Shown here: in pieces, positions 6,348 to 10,179 of the stretch
Layout of the letters: each line of letters opens with the position of its first letter
How positions within the stretch are numbered: the first letter of the stretch is position 1
Source of the DNA: an uncultured Rhodoplanes sp.
GTDB lineage: Bacteria; Pseudomonadota; Alphaproteobacteria; Rhizobiales; Xanthobacteraceae
Length of the DNA stretch: 10,179 bases
Reading direction: 5' to 3'
NCBI GenBank assembly: GCA_936924235.1
Contig: CAKZHN010000550.1
Location: forward strand, 1-10,179
Translations under genes and position numbers: made by a program
Notes under the pieces: generated by a model
Databases searched by the model: none
Told to the model about the DNA's origin: nothing
The model's input: only the letters and a program-made list of their open reading frames with translations

Positions 6348-7037
6348 TCAGACCGACGGATTGAGCTGCAGCTCGCCGGGGAAGCTGAGGTTGCCGCCGA
6401 GCCGGCGGCGGCCGTCGGACAGCGCGGTGCGCGCGGCGCGAAGATCGGCGACCACGCGCAGCAGCGAAAACATCTGGCGCGGCTGCTGGATCAGCGAACG
6501 CGCCACCGCGAACACGTCGGGGCGGCCGTCGGAGCGCATGCCGACCAGCGCGGCCGGCGGCAGCGTCCGCTCGGCGGGATCGATGATCACCCGGCAGGCC
6601 GCGAACGGCACGCCGTGGCGCGCGGCGATGCGCGCCGCGATGTGGGATTCCATATCGCAGGCGACGGTGCCGTGGGTCTCATGCAGTTCCCGCTTGTCGG
6701 CTTCCGCCACCACCGGCGCATCGACGCCTGAAATATCGGCATGCACCGCGCGGGGCAGCGCGTGGAGGAGCTTCTGCGACCAGCGGGTGTCGGTCGGGAT
6801 GCGGACGCCGTCGGTGATCACGCCGGAGGCAACGACCCAGTCGCCCGGCGCCAGACCGGGCGCCAGCCCGCCGGCAATACCAATGCTGATGATACCGCTG
6901 CCGCCCGCCTCGACTGCTGCTTCGAGCTTGTCGACGTAGCGCTGCGCCGCGCCGCAGAGAACGGAAACCCCTGGTCCGGCAGCAACTTGAGCCTCAAACG
7001 AAAGGCACGTTACAGCGATAATTGGTCGATCGTTCAC
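6348..7037 (-). CDS. hpnG: Hopanoid-associated phosphorylase HpnG (nucleosidase-type)
   Basis: The protein is 229 residues from a GTG start at 7037, preceded by AAGGG with a 7-base gap; there is no ATG nearby. It belongs to the nucleoside phosphorylase / MTA-SAH nucleosidase superfamily. The glycine-rich SIGIAGGLAPGL segment is at 51-62, the substrate-binding CDMES motif at 127-131, and the late Asp in RVIIDPAER at 149-157. The C-terminal tail (VGMRSDGRPDV...IQQPRQMFSLLRVVADLRAAR) is characteristic of the hopanoid-associated subgroup. HpnG removes adenine from adenosylhopane to give ribosylhopane on the way to bacteriohopanetetrol and aminotriol. Its usual neighbours (squalene-hopene cyclase hpnF, hpnH) are not in this window. 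It is convergent with the anti-sigma gene, with only 16 bases between stops. Confidence 0.85.
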   Translation of the reverse strand: MNDRPIIAVTCLSFEAQVAAGPGVSVLCGAAQRYVDKLEAAVEAGGSGIISIGIAGGLAPGLAPGDWVVASGVITDGVRIPTDTRWSQKLLHALPRAVHADISGVDAPVVAEADKRELHETHGTVACDMESHIAARIAARHGVPFAACRVIIDPAERTLPPAALVGMRSDGRPDVFAVARSLIQQPRQMFSLLRVVADLRAARTALSDGRRRLGGNLSFPGELQLNPSV

Positions 7038-7170
7038 GGTGTGGCCCTTCAGGATCGAACGGCCACCGAGTGGAATCGCATTCGAGCCCCCGTCCCCTTA
7101 TTAGGCAGCGTACACAGTATCCAAGCACACGCCATTCCAAATACGCTGCACTGCGAACAACTCACAGCAA

Positions 7171-7202
7171 GGTGTGATTAATGGGTCACACCCTGGTCAC
7201 AC
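7171..7202. promoter_or_regulatory. Array of GTGTGA/TCACAC half-sites upstream of hpnG
   Basis: GGTGTGA (7171-7177) and TCACACC (7186-7192) form a 7-bp inverted repeat with an 8-base gap. A further TCACAC lies at 7197-7202, and GGTCACAC is directly repeated at an 11-base period (7184 and 7195). One helical turn between repeats suits a protein binding site. It could also act as a stem after the Bug-type gene. The whole gap 7038-7244 shows no open reading frame that I can support. Confidence 0.35.
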
Positions 7203-7214
7203 AAGCCCATTTTT

Positions 7215-7236
7215 GGGGGATTCGGCGGGTTCCCCC
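7215..7236 (-). terminator. Hairpin just after the Bug-type gene
   Basis: GGGGGA (7215-7220) pairs with TCCCCC (7231-7236) around a 10-base loop, 8 bases beyond the stop of the minus-strand Bug gene. On that strand it is followed by AAAAA rather than T residues, so it is not a textbook intrinsic terminator. Confidence 0.35.
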
Positions 7237-7244
7237 GGGTGTCC

Positions 7245-8255
7245 TTAAAGTTTGGCGATCTTGGCGTCCTCGATGATCTTTTTGTACATGGGGACCTCCT
7301 TAACCACCCGCTCCATGTGCCCCTTCCCGGTCCGGGCCGTGACCTCGAAGCCGGCCTGGGTGAGCTTCTCCTTGAAATCCGGCTTGGCCAGGACATCGAG
7401 GGCGACCTTTTCCAGCTTTGCGACGATCTCCGGCGGGGTCTTCACCGGCGCCATCAGGGCGCAATAGGTCTCGAACACGAAGTCGGGGAAGCCCGCCTCC
7501 GCCATGGTCGGGATGTCCGGCAGGTCGGGCCAGCGCTTGGCGCCGGTGACGGCGAGCCCCTTGATCTGGCCGGCCTTGATCTGCGGATGCGCCGGCGCGA
7601 GCACGCCGGACGAGAGCTGCACCGTGCCGCTGATCAGCGCCTTCAGCGCATCGCCGCCGCCGGCGAACACCACGGTCGCCATGCCGTGCAGGCCCTCGCG
7701 GGCCTTCAGCACCTCGGCCTCGAGCTGCGGCGTGGTGCCGATCGGCGGCGCCGAGACGTTGAACTTGGCAGGATCCTTCTTCGCCAGCGCCACGAACTCC
7801 TTCATCGAGTTGACGCCAAGGCTGGGCTGCACCGCGAACACGTTCGGCGAAACCGCCAGCTCGCAGATCGCGGCAAAGTCCTTGAACGGATCGTAGGGCA
7901 GCGAATTGTACAGGCCCGGATTGACCGCGAAGGCGCTGGTGGTGAGCAGGATGGTGTAGCCATCGGGATCGGAGCGCGCGACGTAGCCCATGCCGATGTT
8001 GCCGCCGGCGCCGCCCTTGTTTTCCACCACCACCGAGCCGCCGAGCGGCTCGCCCATGGCGGTGGCCATGAAGCGCGCGATGATGTCGGAGGGACCACCC
8101 GGCGTGTTGGCCACCACGATCCGCACCGCCCGGTCCGGATAGGCCGCAAAGGCTTGGCTGGTCAGGATGGTTGGTGCCGCCAGACCCGCAGCGATCGCGG
8201 CGGCGGATTTCAGAACCTTGCGCCGCGATGGCGCGGTGGTACGCGAAGAAGCCAC
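7245..8255 (-). CDS. Bug/TctC-family solute-binding protein, Tat-exported
   Basis: The protein is 336 residues from a GTG start, with GGGAGGAA about 5 bases upstream. The signal sequence carries a twin-arginine motif SRRKVLK (10-16) followed by a hydrophobic stretch and AFA cleavage near residue 37, so Tat export is likely. The mature start YPDRAVRIVVANTPGGPSD (39-57) is the Bug signature. Further family marks are VVENKGGAGGNIG (76-88), the SDPDGYTILL stretch (95-104) and the C-terminal DIPTMAEAGFPDF segment (247-259). Bug proteins bind carboxylates such as tricarboxylates, aromatic acids or amino acids, in the periplasm, usually for a TctAB-type transporter. No membrane subunits are in the window, so the ligand cannot be assigned; it may be an orphan receptor. 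Confidence 0.9.
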   Translation of the reverse strand: MASSRTTAPSRRKVLKSAAAIAAGLAAPTILTSQAFAAYPDRAVRIVVANTPGGPSDIIARFMATAMGEPLGGSVVVENKGGAGGNIGMGYVARSDPDGYTILLTTSAFAVNPGLYNSLPYDPFKDFAAICELAVSPNVFAVQPSLGVNSMKEFVALAKKDPAKFNVSAPPIGTTPQLEAEVLKAREGLHGMATVVFAGGGDALKALISGTVQLSSGVLAPAHPQIKAGQIKGLAVTGAKRWPDLPDIPTMAEAGFPDFVFETYCALMAPVKTPPEIVAKLEKVALDVLAKPDFKEKLTQAGFEVTARTGKGHMERVVKEVPMYKKIIEDAKIAKL

Positions 8256-8365
8256 GGTATTCCTCCCGAATTTCTGCCCGATCTTTATTTTGCCACCATG
8301 CTAGGTAGTTGCGTCCGGCCTCGCAACGGGCGGCATGCCGCATGACGGCGAAAGCCTTCGTTGAA

Positions 8366-8410
8366 GTCCCGCCATGATTTTTGGTTAAATCCCGTCCGGG
8401 GCGGGACGGG
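8366..8410 (+). promoter_or_regulatory. Competing inverted repeats in the leader of the SH3b gene
   Basis: GTCCCGCC (8366-8373) can pair with GGCGGGAC (8400-8407), while CCCGTCC (8391-8397) can pair with GGACGGG (8404-8410). The two pairings share the right-hand bases and exclude each other, and both reach the GGGAG ribosome site (8408-8412) of the gene at 8422. This could be a translation-control structure or a chance effect of high GC. The remainder of the divergent gap 8256-8421 shows no clear promoter. Confidence 0.3.
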
Positions 8411-8421
8411 AGCCAACCACC

Positions 8422-8856
8422 ATGCATGCTTTGCGCACTTCGCTCGGCATCGCCGCCTGCGTGCTTTTCTCGGGCGCCGCATTCGCCGAGCCGGCCTATG
8501 TCGTCTCCACCGTGAACCTGCGCTCCGGCGCGGGCACCAACAACGAGGTCGTCGTCAAGATTCCGACTGGCTCGCTGGTCGACGCCACCAATTGCAGCGA
8601 ATGGTGCGAGGTCACGTGGCAGGGCCGGAACGGCTTCGTCATCGCCACCTCGCTCGACCGCAGCGGCCGCGTGCCGGCGCCGCGTCGCGCGGCAGCGCCA
8701 GGAATTGCGCCGGGAACCGCACCGGCCGGCCGCGGCTATTCCATGGGCGAATACGAGCCCGTCGATCCGCCCGTCGCCTACGGCCCGCCGGTGGCCTATT
8801 ACTACGGCTATCGGCCGTACTATTACCGGCCGTGGGGCTGGCACCGCCGCTGGTGA
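8422..8856 (+). CDS. Exported SH3b-domain protein with Tyr/Pro-rich tail
   Basis: The protein is 144 residues with a GGGAG ribosome site 9 bases upstream. The signal peptide has a hydrophobic core at 7-20 and cleavage after AFA at residue 22. A bacterial SH3 domain covers about 26-78: VVSTVNLRSGAGTNNEVV is the usual first strand and RT loop, followed by CSEWCEVTWQGRNGFV (58-73). C58 and C62 may form a disulphide. A Pro/Ala/Arg-rich linker (83-104) leads to a tail dense in Tyr, Pro, Trp and Arg (about 110-144). SH3b proteins bind cell-wall peptides or act as scaffolds in the periplasm. Short exported SH3b proteins of this type are common in Bradyrhizobium-like genomes, generally without an assigned role. 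A Bug-type gene follows 45 bases downstream and may be cotranscribed. Confidence 0.85.
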   Translation: MHALRTSLGIAACVLFSGAAFAEPAYVVSTVNLRSGAGTNNEVVVKIPTGSLVDATNCSEWCEVTWQGRNGFVIATSLDRSGRVPAPRRAAAPGIAPGTAPAGRGYSMGEYEPVDPPVAYGPPVAYYYGYRPYYYRPWGWHRRW

Positions 8857-8901
8857 GCGCCGCTCCCTCCGTAGAAGCCTGAAGTCCAGGGAAGGAACAC
8901 G

Positions 8902-9882
8902 ATGCGTCTGGTCTTCGCGGCGCTTGCCGCGACTCTCACTCTTTTTTCCGCCGTCGTCCTGCCGTCGCGTTCCGCATCGGCGCTCGATTATCCCAACCGC
9001 CCGGTCCGCGTGCTGATCCCGTTCACGGCGGGCGGCGCGCCCGACGTGCTGATGCGGCTCGTCGGCCAGGCGCTCTCCGAGAAGTGGGGCCAGGGCGTGG
9101 TGATCGAGAACCGCGCCGGCGGCAACACCATGGTCGGCACCGTGGCCGCGGCGAAGAGCGCGCCGGACGGCTACACACTGCTGCTCGCCGCCGACCAGAC
9201 GTTCGTGCTCAACCCGCTGCTCTACGCGTCGCTGCCCTATTCGATGAAGGAGCTCGACGCCGTCGCGCTGATCGCGTCGATCCCGCACATGCTCGCGGTT
9301 GCCAACAAGGTGCCGGTGTCGAACGTCAAGGAGCTGATCGCGCTCGCGAAAGCCAAACCCGACACCATCACGTTCGGCACCACCGGCGCCGGCACCATCC
9401 AGCGCATCGCCACCGAATATTTCGCCTCGATCGTCGGCGTGAAGCTCGTGCATGTGCCCTACAAGGGCGCCAACGAAGCCACCATGGCGATCCTGCAGGG
9501 CGAGATCGACATGACGATCAACGGCATGTCGAACATCCTGCCGCATATCGAGGGCGGCAAGCTGAAGGCGCTGGCGGTCTCGACCGCCGAGCGCAATCCG
9601 CTGGTGCCCAACATCCCCACCATGCAGGAGGCCGGCGTGCCGGGCTACACCTCGCAGGGCTCGTTCGGATTGTTTGCCCCGGCGGGAACGCCGCGCGATA
9701 TCCGCGACAAGATCGCGACCGACGTGGCCGAGGTGCTGTCGCGCCCCGACGTGAAGAAGGCGCTGGAGGCACGCAGCTTCGTGGTCACGAGCCTCGGGCC
9801 GGACGCGTTCGACAAGTACATCGCGTCCGAGAACGTGAAGTGGGAGGCGGTGATCAAGCGCGCGGGCATTAAAGGCGACTAA
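8902..9882 (+). CDS. Bug/TctC-family solute-binding protein, Sec-exported
   Basis: The protein is 326 residues from an ATG with AAGGA 5 bases upstream. It has an ordinary Sec signal peptide without paired arginines, with likely cleavage near SASA (24-27). The mature start YPNRPVRVLIPFTAGGAPDV (30-49) is the Bug signature. Other family segments are VIENRAGGNTMVGT (67-80), SAPDGYTLLLAAD (86-98), HVPYKGANEA (184-193) and NIPTMQEAGVPGY (237-249). It is clearly homologous to the Bug protein encoded at 7245-8255, but the two differ across most of their length and in export route, so they are not a recent duplicate. The ligand is unknown. No TctA/TctB genes follow before the window end. Confidence 0.9.
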   Translation: MRLVFAALAATLTLFSAVVLPSRSASALDYPNRPVRVLIPFTAGGAPDVLMRLVGQALSEKWGQGVVIENRAGGNTMVGTVAAAKSAPDGYTLLLAADQTFVLNPLLYASLPYSMKELDAVALIASIPHMLAVANKVPVSNVKELIALAKAKPDTITFGTTGAGTIQRIATEYFASIVGVKLVHVPYKGANEATMAILQGEIDMTINGMSNILPHIEGGKLKALAVSTAERNPLVPNIPTMQEAGVPGYTSQGSFGLFAPAGTPRDIRDKIATDVAEVLSRPDVKKALEARSFVVTSLGPDAFDKYIASENVKWEAVIKRAGIKGD

Positions 9883-9922
9883 TTCCACCCGTTCAGAAGT
9901 GCACGACGCACCAACAAACTCC

Positions 9923-10026
9923 GCTGTCATTCCGGCCGAGCGAAGCGAGAGCCGGAATCCATAACCACGACTCGGGGTTATGGATTCCGGGTTCACGAGC
10001 TTGCGCTCGCGCCCCGGAATGACAGC
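9923..10026. repeat. Intergenic palindromic element with nested inverted repeats
   Basis: The outer arms are 13 bp and perfectly complementary: GCTGTCATTCCGG (9923-9935) with 10014-10026. Inner arms of 15 bp, CCGGAATCCATAACC (9952-9966) with 9976-9990, enclose a 9-base loop. The spacers are rich in GCGAG/CGCTC motifs and partly complementary. Elements of the CCGGAATGACA / ATGGATTCCGG type are, as I recall, scattered in many copies through Bradyrhizobium and Rhodopseudomonas genomes. It begins 40 bases after the Bug gene stop and codes for nothing recognisable. Confidence 0.8.
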
Positions 10027-10098
10027 CGAGTATGCCTCGCTCTCGTGCATCAACATCACATTCATACAGGCGTGCGTTATCGGCCCCGTACAGAGTGC

Positions 10099-10127
10099 GG
10101 CGCCGGGGCGGCGCCTTCTCTTCTTTT
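10099..10127 (+). terminator. Possible intrinsic terminator
   Basis: GGCGCC (10099-10104) pairs with GGCGCC (10110-10115) around a GGGGC loop and is followed directly by TTCTCTTCTTTT. It lies about 217 bases after the Bug gene, beyond the palindromic element, so it may end that transcript. The pyrimidine tract is interrupted by C, which lowers confidence. Confidence 0.5.
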
Positions 10128-10165
10128 CCCTCACATGCGTGAGGGCGCGGAGCGCCGGTGGCGCT
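10128..10165. repeat. Cluster of short consecutive inverted repeats
   Basis: Three stems follow one another: CCCTCAC/GTGAGGG (10128-10134 with 10139-10145, ATGC loop), GGCGC/GCGCC (10144-10148 with 10152-10156), and AGCGCC/GGCGCT (10151-10156 with 10160-10165). They overlap in part, so not all can form at once. This may be the edge of another repeat element cut by the window end. Confidence 0.4.
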
Positions 10166-10179
10166 ACGACATAGTCTGG

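Noticed and set aside
7239..8345. A 368-codon open frame on the plus strand opposite the Tat-exported Bug gene
   Set aside because: The opposite strand encodes a complete Bug protein with signal peptide and ribosome site; this frame has neither a domain nor a convincing start.
7300..10134. A 944-codon open frame on the minus strand across both Bug genes and the SH3b gene
   Set aside because: It is antisense to or out of frame with three well-supported genes. Its product is rich in Arg, His, Gly and Ala with no recognisable domain, as expected of third-position GC bias.

Overview
The window is high-GC DNA with a strong codon bias and tightly packed genes. It most resembles an alphaproteobacterium of the Hyphomicrobiales, probably Bradyrhizobiaceae or a relative. 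The reasons are a hopanoid-pathway phosphorylase (HpnG type), two Bug/TctC-type solute-binding proteins, an ECF sigma/anti-sigma pair next to a DUF4394 gene, and an intergenic palindromic element of a kind common in those genomes. This placement is an inference from gene content, not from a marker gene. I recognise twelve genes, one of them frameshifted. I find no rRNA, tRNA, CRISPR array or transposase.

Left part (47-3401, + strand): a probable envelope operon. It encodes an exported DUF1254/DUF1214 protein, a small two-helix DUF3302 membrane protein (YiaW type), a HlyD-type membrane-fusion protein (YiaV type, start overlapping the previous stop by ATGA), and a Phenol_MetA_deg-type outer-membrane protein. 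The set spans inner membrane, periplasm and outer membrane but contains no recognisable energised transporter. A 19-bp tandem duplication lies across the last stop codon. Next comes a small exported protein (3520-4005) with two similar Cys/Tyr/Trp segments joined by an Ala/Pro/Thr-rich linker.

Middle (4088-6331): a regulatory module. A DUF4394 exported protein (- strand) is divergent from an ECF sigma factor gene and its membrane anti-sigma factor (+ strand). The intergenic region holds two matched promoter-like sites, one facing each way, both reading GCATCC-N17-GTA. This suggests the sigma factor drives its own operon and the DUF4394 gene. As given, the sigma gene lacks one base near 5303/5304, which splits regions 2 and 4 into different frames. 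It is either a genuine pseudogene or a sequence error.

Right part (6348-9882): hpnG (- strand), stranded from other hopanoid genes; a Tat-exported Bug-type binding protein (- strand); and, divergently, an exported SH3b protein followed by a second, Sec-exported Bug protein. No TctA/TctB membrane subunits are present. The last 300 bases hold a palindromic element of about 104 bp and a run of short hairpins, the first followed by a T-rich tract.

I see no clearly unprecedented system. The most informative observations are the divergent matched ECF promoters beside a frameshifted sigma gene, and the envelope operon without a pump.
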